DNA from: Candidatus Gastranaerophilales bacterium
GTDB taxonomy: Bacteria > Cyanobacteriota > Vampirovibrionia > Gastranaerophilales > Gastranaerophilaceae
Reading direction: 5' to 3'
NCBI GenBank assembly: GCA_944325555.1
Contig: CALVAN010000011.1
Span: 1-63,091, forward strand
Length of the DNA: 63,091 nt
In this document: one piece after another, positions 46,090 through 54,256 of the stretch
Position numbering within the stretch: position 1 is the stretch's first letter
Layout: each line of letters begins with the position of its first letter
The notes under the pieces: generated by a model
Told to the model about the DNA's origin: nothing
The model's input: only the letters and a program-made list of their open reading frames with translations
Databases searched by the model: none
Program-made: the position numbers and the translations under genes

Positions 46090-47529
46090 TTATGCTACTC
46101 TGCCTTTAAAACTCTGTTCAAGCTGTCTTTCAATTTCAGATTGAACATGGAACTCTTTTTTGCCGTTTTGATGTTTTTCTCTGTATTTCATCATTGAATA
46201 CGGAACAATCAAGCCTAAGAACAGGCAAGTAATGCCCATATTGGCAGCTACTGAACCTATTTTCATATTTCTGCAGGACTTTAAGAAAGCACCTATATCT
46301 TTGTGCTTAACAGCCTGGTTATATAGCTTGTTAATGTTATTTGCACAACTGTCAATATCAGAGATTTTAATATATTTTTGCGGATCAATCTTATGAGTAT
46401 TGACTGCTTTACCGGTAAGTCTTTGCCACCAGTTTCCTTTAACAATTGTTTTAATTAGACCGGAATGTTTTGCGGCTTTAATAACCGTATTATCCTGATT
46501 TTTAGCATCATAAATGAATTCATAAAGAGCCTTTTTGGCATTGCTTAATTCAGCTTTTGCAGCTTCTGTTTTATTTGCTTTAAAATTTTCTTTGGCTGCA
46601 TTAACAGCGTTTGTTAAATTCTTAACCTCTTTTACGTCCTGTAAGGCCTTACCGCTAACAATAGAATCATTCATGTAGCCTGATGAAAGGACTTCTGCAT
46701 GCAGACCGATAGGCTTGCCTAATTTTTCACTGAGCTTTTCAATACCATCTTGTACGTATCTTCCGGCAACATACATAAAGAACAACAGACTGCCTTCTTT
46801 AATAGCTGTTTCAGCAAATTCTGTTTTTGTTCTGGAAGCAATAAGTCTTTCACCGGTAATGCCTGCATCGACAATAAATAAGTTTTTAACCGGATCAAAC
46901 ATAAAGCTGGATAATGTAGAAGCTAATCCTTTGAAAGCAACATTTTTGCCGTTAGCTTTTTTATGTTCATCTGCGGGCATGAAAGCTTTAAAAGCAGGAC
47001 TCTTTGCTACATTGTTACTATAGAAATGTTGTTCTGATTTTTTAGCCCAGAATTGTTTTTCAATTTCTTTTTTAGTGTAATGTTGTTTAACTTTAACTAA
47101 AGTAAAGAATGATGCAAGAGTTAAAGCCGTAGCTGCAGCGAATTTTCCCAGAAATAGCCCTTGTGCTTTTTTAGAATGTTTAACAACATTATCAAGTTTT
47201 TCTGCAATATTTGAGTTTTTAAGCGCTTTAGCATAATTTTGTGCTGCGCTTAATTGTTCTTTATCTTTTAATAATCTGACATCGACATCTGGACTTATTT
47301 TGGCAAGCTTATAAGCAGTAACATCAATAAGGGCTTTAAAACCGGGGAGTCCGCCCATCCAGATTGCCATAGTACCGAACTCATCCATGCCTCTGTCTTT
47401 TGCTTCTATTTTCCCGCCTGCGTCGTAAGAAAAAGCTGTCATCCCAGCGCTGTTCACGACATCTTTAGTAAACAAGGGGAGTAAATTTGAGTGATCGCCA
47501 TAAGTTGAAGTAAGTTTATTGATTAACAT
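46090..47529 (-). CDS. Hypothetical membrane-associated protein
   Basis: 479 residues. An N-terminal region (GMDEFGTMAIWMGGLPGFKAL), hydrophobic stretches at about 128-146 (GKFAAATALTLASFFTLV), about 245-262 and 435-452 (NMGITCLFLGLIVPYSMMKY), with helical lysine-rich parts between them. It resembles the plan of the 608-aa protein at 6659-8485. AAAGGA precedes the ATG. Function unknown; its 3' end faces the convergent hypothetical at 45252. Confidence 0.72.
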   Translation of the reverse strand: MLINKLTSTYGDHSNLLPLFTKDVVNSAGMTAFSYDAGGKIEAKDRGMDEFGTMAIWMGGLPGFKALIDVTAYKLAKISPDVDVRLLKDKEQLSAAQNYAKALKNSNIAEKLDNVVKHSKKAQGLFLGKFAAATALTLASFFTLVKVKQHYTKKEIEKQFWAKKSEQHFYSNNVAKSPAFKAFMPADEHKKANGKNVAFKGLASTLSSFMFDPVKNLFIVDAGITGERLIASRTKTEFAETAIKEGSLLFFMYVAGRYVQDGIEKLSEKLGKPIGLHAEVLSSGYMNDSIVSGKALQDVKEVKNLTNAVNAAKENFKANKTEAAKAELSNAKKALYEFIYDAKNQDNTVIKAAKHSGLIKTIVKGNWWQRLTGKAVNTHKIDPQKYIKISDIDSCANNINKLYNQAVKHKDIGAFLKSCRNMKIGSVAANMGITCLFLGLIVPYSMMKYREKHQNGKKEFHVQSEIERQLEQSFKGRVA

Positions 47530-47750
47530 TAAAAATTCCTTTATACACCGGGGTTCAGCGTACTATAGACCCCATACCAAGTTCATAACTAATACAATTT
47601 GAGATTTTGCTCTTGATTGTGTATATCGTCGATTATTAAACATTTAATTTCTCCTTAGATTTATATTTTTAATACCTGTAAAGGCAAGTTTGTGCTATTA
47701 AAATTAACTATTTTTATAATTTGTAACAAATATTTTGATTTTTTGCAGAC

Positions 47751-47844
47751 AAAAAAGCCTTCCGAATTTATCAGAAGACTCCACAAATTCTGCTCTATGC
47801 TCATGCGGAATTACCGCAATCTTTTCAAAATATTGCGAAGGCTT
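47751..47844 (-). ncRNA. Candidate structured RNA or terminator upstream of ilvC
   Basis: An 8-bp outer stem (AAGCCTTC 47755-47762 with GAAGGCTT 47837-47844) encloses three inner hairpins: CAGAA/TTCTG (47772-47792), TGCGG/CCGCA (47804-47818) and the competing CGCAAT/ATTGCG (47815-47837). On the leftward strand the outer stem is followed by U6, as at a terminator or small-RNA 3' end, but no leftward gene lies between it and ilvC. On the forward strand it would be far upstream of the predicted ilvC start. The rest of the 550-bp gap (47530-48079) holds AT-rich DNA with no gene. Confidence 0.4.
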
Positions 47845-48030
47845 CTAGTTAGTATAAAACTGTCGCTTTTGGTATTTTCTTATTCTCATCTTTGTTACCG
47901 ATAAAAATGTTAATACTACACTATATAGTAATACATAAAAATAAATTTTTGTCCAGCGTTTTCCCCCATCTTTATTAAATTATTTTTAAATAAACATATC
48001 GCAATAATTTAACTCGATATAACAATAATG

Positions 48031-48039
48031 TGCTAGAAT
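48031..48039 (+). promoter_or_regulatory. Extended -10 promoter of ilvC
   Basis: TGCTAGAAT is an extended -10 element (TG-n-TAGAAT) without a good -35 box; transcription from about 48046 gives a 34-nt leader with AAAGGAGAG. Confidence 0.5.
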
Positions 48040-48079
48040 AATTAAAAATCGAATATGTATTACGTAAAAGGAGAGAAGA

Positions 48080-49108
48080 ATGGCTCACGAATTAAAAGTT
48101 TACATGGATGCTGACATTGATAAAAGCAAAATCCTGAATAAAAAAGTTGCCGTTATCGGCTACGGTTCACAAGGATACGGTCAGTCTACCAACCTCAAGG
48201 ACAGTGGCGTTGACGTTGTAATCGGAGCAAGATTAGGTGGTGCATCAGCTAAAAAAGCTCAAGCCGAAGGTTTAAAGGTAATGAGCATAGAAGATGCTGT
48301 AAAATGGGCTGATTTAATCCAAATTCTTATCCCTGACGAAGTTCAGGCTAAAGTTTATGAAGAACAAATCAAACCTAATATGAGACCCGGACAGTATTTA
48401 ATGTTTGCCCACGGCTTTAATATTCACTTTAAAAGAATAGTTCCCGATAAAGATATTAATGTTTTAATGGTAGCTCCCAAAGGCCCAGGTCACACTGTAA
48501 GAAGCGAATATCAAGCCGGCAAAGGTGTTCCATCATTGATAGCAGTATATCAAGACCCAGCAGGTGATTCAAAAGAAGTCGCTCTTGCTTACGCATCAGC
48601 AATAGGTGCCGGCAGAGCAGGTATTTACGAAACATCATTCAAAGAAGAAACAGAAACTGACCTCTTTGGTGAACAGGCTGTTCTTTGCGGCGGCTTGTCT
48701 GCATTGATTACAGCAGGTTTTGAAGTTCTTGTTGAAGCAGGCTATTCACCCTATATGGCATATTTTGAATGTCTGCATGAAATGAAACTGATTGTTGACC
48801 TTGTAAACCAGGGCGGTATTTCTGATATGAGATACTCTATCTCCAATACTGCAGAATGGGGCGACTTAACTATAGGACCAAGAATTATTACACCTGCTGT
48901 TAAAGAAGAAATGAAAAAAGTTCTTAAAGAAATTCAAGACGGCAAATTTGCTAAAGAATGGATTGCCGAGTATGAATCAGGCATGAAAAAATTTCGTGAA
49001 CTTGAACAAGCCGGAGAAGACCACCTGATTGAAAAAGTCGGTAAAGAGCTCCGTTCAAAATTTGCCTGGAAAGACAATGATAAAATTATTAACAGAGACA
49101 AAAACTAA
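48080..49108 (+). CDS. ilvC: Ketol-acid reductoisomerase (class I)
   Basis: 342 residues, the short class I form. [23 protein letters not shown] gives the Rossmann loop, with ARLGGAS as the cofactor-specificity loop; [34 protein letters not shown] with the Mg-binding Asp and Glu, and [21 protein letters not shown] complete the site. It makes dihydroxy-isovalerate for valine, leucine and, through ketoisovalerate, pantothenate (panB). Strong AAAGGAGAG; single-gene unit ending in a strong terminator. Confidence 0.97.
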   Translation: MAHELKVYMDADIDKSKILNKKVAVIGYGSQGYGQSTNLKDSGVDVVIGARLGGASAKKAQAEGLKVMSIEDAVKWADLIQILIPDEVQAKVYEEQIKPNMRPGQYLMFAHGFNIHFKRIVPDKDINVLMVAPKGPGHTVRSEYQAGKGVPSLIAVYQDPAGDSKEVALAYASAIGAGRAGIYETSFKEETETDLFGEQAVLCGGLSALITAGFEVLVEAGYSPYMAYFECLHEMKLIVDLVNQGGISDMRYSISNTAEWGDLTIGPRIITPAVKEEMKKVLKEIQDGKFAKEWIAEYESGMKKFRELEQAGEDHLIEKVGKELRSKFAWKDNDKIINRDKN

Positions 49109-49133
49109 TAAATCTGTATATATCAAATCAGCA

Positions 49134-49164
49134 GGCAGGAATATTCAATTCCTGCCTTTTTTTT
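49134..49164 (+). terminator. Terminator of ilvC
   Basis: GGCAGGAAT, loop ATTCA, ATTCCTGCC, then eight T residues. Confidence 0.93.
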
Positions 49165-49343
49165 GCGCAAATTTTGACTTTAGGTGAAAAATCATTAAAG
49201 TCTCTAATGGTCAGTATGAAAGCAATTACAATTCGATTGTAAACTTTTTGTAACATTTAAAATCAAATTACTAAAGTTTTAGCAAAGGTATGCCGATTAT
49301 AAAAACAGATATGCAAATTAAAAAATCATAAGGAGTATTAGCA

Positions 49344-50354
49344 ATGGGAATGGCAGCATCACAAGCCAGATACCTCGGCTTAACAGCAAGAAAGACAAAC
49401 GTTGAATATGAAGGCCAACAGGTTAACCAAGAAAGAACAGCATTGGCTAACCAGAGCGCCGGCTTATTCAACCAGATGTTGTCACTTAATGTGCCGACCC
49501 CTCCTGCTGCTACTGACTATACAAAAACAGAATATGTATTTACTGACAATTCAACAAGCCAAAAATACACAATTGACAGTATACATAAAAACCCCACTCC
49601 TGACGAAAACGGTGTTTACAGTTATACTATTTCTACATACAAATCTACAACAGATGTTTTATCTAACAGAACAGAAATAGTTAATTCAGGTACAGGTTCT
49701 GACAGATATACAATTGCTAAAGGTGAAGACGACACGTATACTATACAAATTGGTCACAACTCTTCACATACATTGATTGAGCCTCAAAAATACTCTGCAT
49801 TAACATCAAAATTTCAAGAAGCAGATGAAGATAATGTTGATAACATTACAGAAGATACTTACTTCTTCAAATTTACAGACGGTAAGGTTGAATACTACAT
49901 CCCTGCAACAAGTGCAGATGAAACTTTTGAAGAATTAATGGCAAGAGGAACAACATTGTCTATGTATTCAGCAGAAAGCATTGCTAAAACAGAATACAAA
50001 ACATACAATGATGCAGTTCTTGAATCAGCAGGTGACGGAACAGGAAGATATTCTTCCGTAACATTCACTAATGAAAATGGCGATAAAATAACTTGCAGTT
50101 TGACTCAACAAACTACACAAGATGATGAAGCTTATGACGCAGCAATGGAAACATACAATGCAGAAAAAGCTATCTATGAACAAACTATCGCACAAATCAA
50201 CGCACAAACTGAAATTATTCAACAACAAGATAAAACTCTTGAATTGCACTTAGACCAGTTAGACACTGAACAACAGGCAATTCAAACAGAAATGGACTCA
50301 GTTAAAAAGGTAATTGATAAAAACATAGAAGAAACATTCAAAACATTTGCATAA
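49344..50354 (+). CDS. Helix-capped variable-centre protein, 'MGMAASQAR' family, copy 1
   Basis: 336 residues. The N-terminus MGMAASQARYLGLTARKTN, followed by VEYEGQQVNQERTALANQSAGLF, is one long amphipathic helix. Residues about 50-250 are beta-rich, T/S/D/N-rich and unlike copy 2. From about 262 a coiled coil (ETYNAEKAIYEQTIAQI, LDQLDTEQQAIQTEMDSVKK) ends VIDKNIEETFKTFA. There is no signal peptide or membrane helix. Helical ends around a variable domain is the plan of flagellins and related type III-exported filament proteins, but no flagellin motif is present. AGGAG is 8 nt before the ATG; a terminator follows, so it is a separate unit. Confidence 0.85.
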   Translation: MGMAASQARYLGLTARKTNVEYEGQQVNQERTALANQSAGLFNQMLSLNVPTPPAATDYTKTEYVFTDNSTSQKYTIDSIHKNPTPDENGVYSYTISTYKSTTDVLSNRTEIVNSGTGSDRYTIAKGEDDTYTIQIGHNSSHTLIEPQKYSALTSKFQEADEDNVDNITEDTYFFKFTDGKVEYYIPATSADETFEELMARGTTLSMYSAESIAKTEYKTYNDAVLESAGDGTGRYSSVTFTNENGDKITCSLTQQTTQDDEAYDAAMETYNAEKAIYEQTIAQINAQTEIIQQQDKTLELHLDQLDTEQQAIQTEMDSVKKVIDKNIEETFKTFA

Positions 50355-50368
50355 TACTCCAATTTTTA

Positions 50369-50417
50369 ACCGGCTTTTTAATAGTCTGCTTGAAAATTAG
50401 AAAGCCGGTCATTATTT
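50369..50417 (+). terminator. Terminator after copy 1 of the MGMAASQAR family
   Basis: ACCGGCTTT (50369-50377) with AAAGCCGGT (50401-50409), 23-nt loop, then CATTATTTT. The long loop makes it weaker than the ilvC terminator. Confidence 0.6.
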
Positions 50418-50591
50418 TAAATTGAGAGTACTTCAAACAGAGGATTTTTCTTTTAAGAGACTTTAAAAATTGTTATATAAACATTTATAATTAAAGAAAT
50501 AAAACTTAATATATAATGCGTAAAATATGACAATTCAAGAAAGATAATTAAATTTTAATGGTTAGTAAGTTAAGAACGGAGACAAGACTAT

Positions 50592-51569
50592 ATGGGCATG
50601 GCAGCATCACAGGCGAGATACCTGGGCATTACAGCAAGAAAAATTAATATTGAGTATGAAGGTCAGCAGGTAAACCAGCAAAGAACAGCGCTGGCTAACG
50701 AGAGTGCTGGATTATTCCGCAGACTTATGTCGTTAGATTCACCAGTACCGCCGACACAATCTGATTATTATACAGATGTTTATCAATATAATGATCCGAC
50801 TACAACCGACGGGAAAGTTACTGTAAGCTCAGTTACACCAAACGAAGGGACTGACCCTCAAACTTATACTGTTATTGCTAAGTACAAAGAAGAAGTACCG
50901 CAATACAATGTTTCCAGCAATCAGACAGTTTATGTAAACAGCTCATCCAGCGGAAACAGAATATATTTGAGCAACGGTAATAACTACGAGCTTTCAAACA
51001 GCATTACCGACCTGCCTCAAGCTATGCTTGATGAACTAAATAAAAATCCTAATTTGACATATACAAATGAAACAACCGACCAGTATTATATGTTTACAAA
51101 TTCAAGTAACAATTCTACATATTATATTAATGCGACTAAAACAGGCTTTGATCCGACTACAGCCGGAAGTCAGACAGTAGATTTGTTAAGCAGCATGTCA
51201 GTTGAACAGGAAAAAACAAAGACAATTTCAAATGCAACTATGGGTACATCTTCATCAGGGCTGTATAACTCTATAGGCTGGACAGATGAAGACGGCTATG
51301 AGTACTACTATGACCTTTCTGTAGCACAAGAATACGATGAACAGGCATACAACGATGCAATGGATCAATATAACATTGATAAAGTTAAATATGAAAAAGA
51401 AGTTGCTGATATCAATGCTAAGACAGAAGAACTTCAGGAAACAGACAGAACTCTGGAATTGAAATTAAAACAATTGGATACCGAACAGGAAGCGCTGCAG
51501 ACTGAATTAGATTCTGTTAAGAAAGTTATTGATAAAAACGTTGAAAATGTATTTAAGACATTTCAATAA
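50592..51569 (+). CDS. Helix-capped variable-centre protein, 'MGMAASQAR' family, copy 2
   Basis: 325 residues. The first 45 residues are nearly identical to copy 1 (MGMAASQARYLGITARKIN, EYEGQQVNQQRTALANESAGLF), and so is the end (LKQLDTEQEALQTELDSVKK, VIDKNVENVFKTFQ). The central 200 residues, rich in N/T/S/Y, have no visible similarity to copy 1, which points to rapid divergence or replacement of the central domain. GGAGA lies 10 nt before the ATG. The glycine-rich gene at 51599 follows 29 bp later, so the genes up to 53365 may be co-transcribed. Confidence 0.85.
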   Translation: MGMAASQARYLGITARKINIEYEGQQVNQQRTALANESAGLFRRLMSLDSPVPPTQSDYYTDVYQYNDPTTTDGKVTVSSVTPNEGTDPQTYTVIAKYKEEVPQYNVSSNQTVYVNSSSSGNRIYLSNGNNYELSNSITDLPQAMLDELNKNPNLTYTNETTDQYYMFTNSSNNSTYYINATKTGFDPTTAGSQTVDLLSSMSVEQEKTKTISNATMGTSSSGLYNSIGWTDEDGYEYYYDLSVAQEYDEQAYNDAMDQYNIDKVKYEKEVADINAKTEELQETDRTLELKLKQLDTEQEALQTELDSVKKVIDKNVENVFKTFQ

Positions 51570-51598
51570 TTAGATAGTTAGAATTATGTGAGGGCACT

Positions 51599-52426
51599 AT
51601 GTCTTATAAAAATGACGGATATCTTGTAATAGCAAATAAATTCGGAAAAGCAAGCTCTGATGCAAAAGCGGAACTGTTCGAAACATACGACCGTTTAAGA
51701 GATTTAACAGTAAGCGGTTCAGCTCTTGACGGAGGCGGTTTTGGTACAGCCGGAAGCTTTTTATGGCAAATCGCAAGATTAATTTCGCCAAGTGCCTTCA
51801 TGCCTATTATGGGCGGCAATACCACAATGAATATTCCGGGTACATCCTATTGGACACCTATTAGCGGTGGTAACTCAATACTCGACAGCGGTAGTGCAGC
51901 GTTTGGTATTACAGACCTTGGTAACTATCCTGGATTTCCAAGCGGTGCAGCACCTGTTGCCTGGGGATTCGGTATGGATACTAGCTATAGCGGCGGTACA
52001 GTAACAGGCGGTGCTTCAAGCTTGTATTCAGCAAGCAGCATTGGCGGTTCAGTAGGTCTTAATGCTGCGGCATACGGTGCAGGAGTTGCATCAGGCTTTG
52101 GTGTCCCGGGGACTAGCTGGGTATTGCCGACAGCCGGTATAGTTTCAGGTTTTGCAGGGGTAGTTCAAGCTATGGCTCCTTATATGGGTGGTTTCGGTCT
52201 TGGAGCCACCGTATTAGGAAACTTGTTACAAGGAACATCATCGGCTGGTCTTGCTGCATACCAAAATATTTCCGGAAGCATTTTATCTAACGCTGATACA
52301 ATACTTTCCAACAAAGTCAGAAATATCGAAACTGTTGTAAAAATGCTTGATACACAGGGCGATATAGTTAAAAAGATGCTGAAAGATGATATAGAAGGTA
52401 ACAGCAAACAAGTTCAAAATATGTAA
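51599..52426 (+). CDS. Glycine-rich hydrophobic hypothetical protein
   Basis: 275 residues. The first 45 residues are helical and charged (KNDGYLVIANKFGKASSDAKA), the middle (about 45-215) is very rich in G/A/S with weakly hydrophobic runs (GIVSGFAGVVQAMAPYMGGFGLGATVLG), and the last 50 form a helix (NADTILSNKVRNIETVVKML). No signal peptide. The composition recalls secreted or pore-forming, glycine-zipper type proteins. GAGGG precedes the ATG. It sits between copy 2 and the short members of the helix-capped family, so it is probably part of the same system. Confidence 0.75.
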   Translation: MSYKNDGYLVIANKFGKASSDAKAELFETYDRLRDLTVSGSALDGGGFGTAGSFLWQIARLISPSAFMPIMGGNTTMNIPGTSYWTPISGGNSILDSGSAAFGITDLGNYPGFPSGAAPVAWGFGMDTSYSGGTVTGGASSLYSASSIGGSVGLNAAAYGAGVASGFGVPGTSWVLPTAGIVSGFAGVVQAMAPYMGGFGLGATVLGNLLQGTSSAGLAAYQNISGSILSNADTILSNKVRNIETVVKMLDTQGDIVKKMLKDDIEGNSKQVQNM

Positions 52427-52439
52427 TTTTAGGGGTTAT

Positions 52440-52649
52440 ATGACACACAAACAAACGATGGCAGATGTTAATATACTGGCATTATCTGTTCTGTTTAAAA
52501 ATATTGTAACTTTTTATTACAATATCTTTTTTAATCACTCAGATTTATTAAAGAAAACAAAAGATTTGCCGATAGATAAATCAGAACATAAAAACTGTTT
52601 AGCTTTTCTAAAGGCAGCAGTAAGCACAAATATTAACTTTATATATTAA
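52440..52649 (+). CDS. Small hypothetical protein in the MGMAASQAR cluster
   Basis: 69 residues with no recognised family; a mildly hydrophobic N-terminal half (ILALSVLFKNIVTFYYNIFF) and a charged second half. TTAGGGG lies 4 nt before the ATG and the gene follows the glycine-rich gene by 13 bp, which supports it. Weak information content, so confidence is moderate. Confidence 0.5.
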   Translation: MTHKQTMADVNILALSVLFKNIVTFYYNIFFNHSDLLKKTKDLPIDKSEHKNCLAFLKAAVSTNINFIY

Positions 52650-52740
52650 GAAATATTAAATATTTCAAGATATGAAGCAATAATATTTGTTGTTCTGTTT
52701 TTATTGTTATGTAGGTGTCCAAGTGGACAAGGAGTAAACA

Positions 52741-53013
52741 TTGTTTCAAGCAGCTTTAATGACAAACTTGCAAAAAATAGTTAACTTCTTTGGTTACTTG
52801 ATGTCTTATCTGAGAAGGCACAATCCGCTGCAAATTTTTCTCGCTCAAATTACAGCAATGGTAAAAGATTACCTTACTATGAACCGAAAACTAAAAATGG
52901 CAAAGTACAGAGTAAACTACCAGATGTACAAATTGAACCAGATGGAGCAGCTGATTGCAGAAAACAACGAACACGTTTTCCTCAGAGGAAACAAAATCAA
53001 CCTGCAAAGATAA
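52741..53013 (+). CDS. Small basic amphipathic protein in the MGMAASQAR cluster, TTG start
   Basis: 90 residues. It starts with TTG: AAGGAG ends 6 nt before it and no ATG is as well placed. The N-terminal half is amphipathic and hydrophobic (KIVNFFGYLMSYLRRHNPL, QIFLAQITAMVKDYL), the second half is basic and helical (RKLKMAKYRVNYQMYKLNQM). The inverted repeat TGTCCA-AG-TGGACA at 52717-52730 directly precedes the ribosome binding site and could tune translation. No family recognised. Confidence 0.7.
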   Translation: MFQAALMTNLQKIVNFFGYLMSYLRRHNPLQIFLAQITAMVKDYLTMNRKLKMAKYRVNYQMYKLNQMEQLIAENNEHVFLRGNKINLQR

Positions 53014-53041
53014 TTACTAACTAGACAAGGGTGGTCCTATT

Positions 53042-53365
53042 ATGGGCATGGCTACTGCACAACTTAGATTAATGTATTTGAATGCTTACAGGCTTGATCT
53101 TGAGTACAAGATACACTTGATTGCCGAAGCTAAGATGAATTTGTCAAAAACATGCACTGACCTTCTTAACGTCGGCAGCGATTTAGATGCTGATGATCCT
53201 CTTGTTAAAAAGCTTGAAGCCCGCAAAGAACGTTTAAACGTAATGGAAAAACAACTCGATATGAAAATGGAACATTACAAACAAACTTTGCAAATGATTG
53301 AAACAGAGTACTCATCTTGCGAACAAATGCTTCAAAAAAATATTGAGCGTTCATTCAAATACTAA
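53042..53365 (+). CDS. Short member of the helix-capped MGMA family
   Basis: 107 residues. MGMATAQLRLMYLNAYRLD followed by LEYKIHLIAEAK is the N-terminal helix of the family; DADDPLVKKLEARKERL and a coiled coil ending LQKNIERSFKY are the C-terminal part. It corresponds to copies 1 and 2 without the central domain, and to the 101-aa protein at 23333. GGGTGGT precedes the ATG. Its stop lies 5 bp from the end of the convergent protease gene. Confidence 0.8.
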   Translation: MGMATAQLRLMYLNAYRLDLEYKIHLIAEAKMNLSKTCTDLLNVGSDLDADDPLVKKLEARKERLNVMEKQLDMKMEHYKQTLQMIETEYSSCEQMLQKNIERSFKY

Positions 53366-53370
53366 TGCAA

Positions 53371-54078
53371 CTAATTATCCGATTTAGAAATTTTTGCATT
53401 AGACATCGCCAGTTTTATAAAATTTTTAGCTTCATTTATCGGCACAGCGAACCCTATGCCGATATTTGATATATTATTATCCGGATTATAAATTGATTGG
53501 CTTATACCTATAACTTCACCATGGATATTTATTATAGGACCGCCAGAATTCCCAGGGTTTATCGCAGCATCGGTTTGTATTTTATTTTTTTTGTAGTCAA
53601 TGCGGGAAACTATACCTGTGGTTAACGTATTGCTAAACCCGAATGGATTTCCTATAGCAAGCACACGCTGACCGACCTTTACTTTTTCGGAATCCCCCAG
53701 CGAAATAACAGGCAACGTCTTTTTCGCATTAATTTTAATTATTGCAAGGTCGTTATCTTTTCCCATTACCGATACTATGTCGCCTTTAAAAACTTCTCCT
53801 GTTGAGATTGTTACCTGAACAGACGGAGCACCGGTAATCACATGAGAACTTGTTAAAATATACCCGCGGGAATCAATTACGCATCCTGTACCGGTAGACA
53901 CTCCGTCAGGTAAATCAGCTTCTATTAAAACAATGGAAGGTGAGGATTTTTCGTAAATTTCCGTGATTGTCGCATCCTCATCATACCTGTTTACATCCAG
54001 TATGCCGCAATAAGCAGGACAATATACGTGCCCTGTAATAACTAATCCTGCTAACAAAATAACAACAAATTTACGCAT
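53371..54078 (-). CDS. Exported HtrA/Deg-like serine protease without PDZ domain
   Basis: 235 residues. A signal peptide (MRKFVVILLAGLVITG) is followed by a trypsin-fold S1C domain with the catalytic triad His79 (TSSHVI), Asp110 (NDLAI) and Ser178 (NPGNSGGP), plus GYILTSSHVI, IGNPFGFSNTLTTGIVS and GIGFAVP. DegP-type proteins are about 450 residues and carry one or two PDZ domains; here the protein ends after the protease domain. It should act in the periplasm. GAGAG precedes the ATG. Confidence 0.92.
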   Translation of the reverse strand: MRKFVVILLAGLVITGHVYCPAYCGILDVNRYDEDATITEIYEKSSPSIVLIEADLPDGVSTGTGCVIDSRGYILTSSHVITGAPSVQVTISTGEVFKGDIVSVMGKDNDLAIIKINAKKTLPVISLGDSEKVKVGQRVLAIGNPFGFSNTLTTGIVSRIDYKKNKIQTDAAINPGNSGGPIINIHGEVIGISQSIYNPDNNISNIGIGFAVPINEAKNFIKLAMSNAKISKSDN

Positions 54079-54244
54079 AATTCTCTCCTCATTCTCAAAT
54101 TAGATTTACAAAAAGATTATGAATACAAATTTTATTGCTAATAATGCTGTACAGGAGCAAAATAAAGTTAATTAATCTTTATATTAAAATAATTTTTAAG
54201 ATTAAAAAGCTTAATAAATTATTTTATTTATTTCCGGTCTGAAT

Positions 54245-54250
54245 TATAAT
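54245..54250 (+). promoter_or_regulatory. TATAAT -10 box placed for a leaderless mRNA
   Basis: A perfect TATAAT ends 6 nt before the ATG at 54257; the 6 nt (TAACTT) contain no ribosome binding site. Confidence 0.6.
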
Positions 54251-54256
54251 TAACTT

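Noticed and set aside
47692-47904. Open frame of 70 codons upstream of ilvC
   Set aside because: It runs across the cloverleaf-like inverted repeats, starts without a ribosome binding site and shows no protein features; a T-box or leader peptide was also considered, but no T-box sequence or branched-chain codon run is present.
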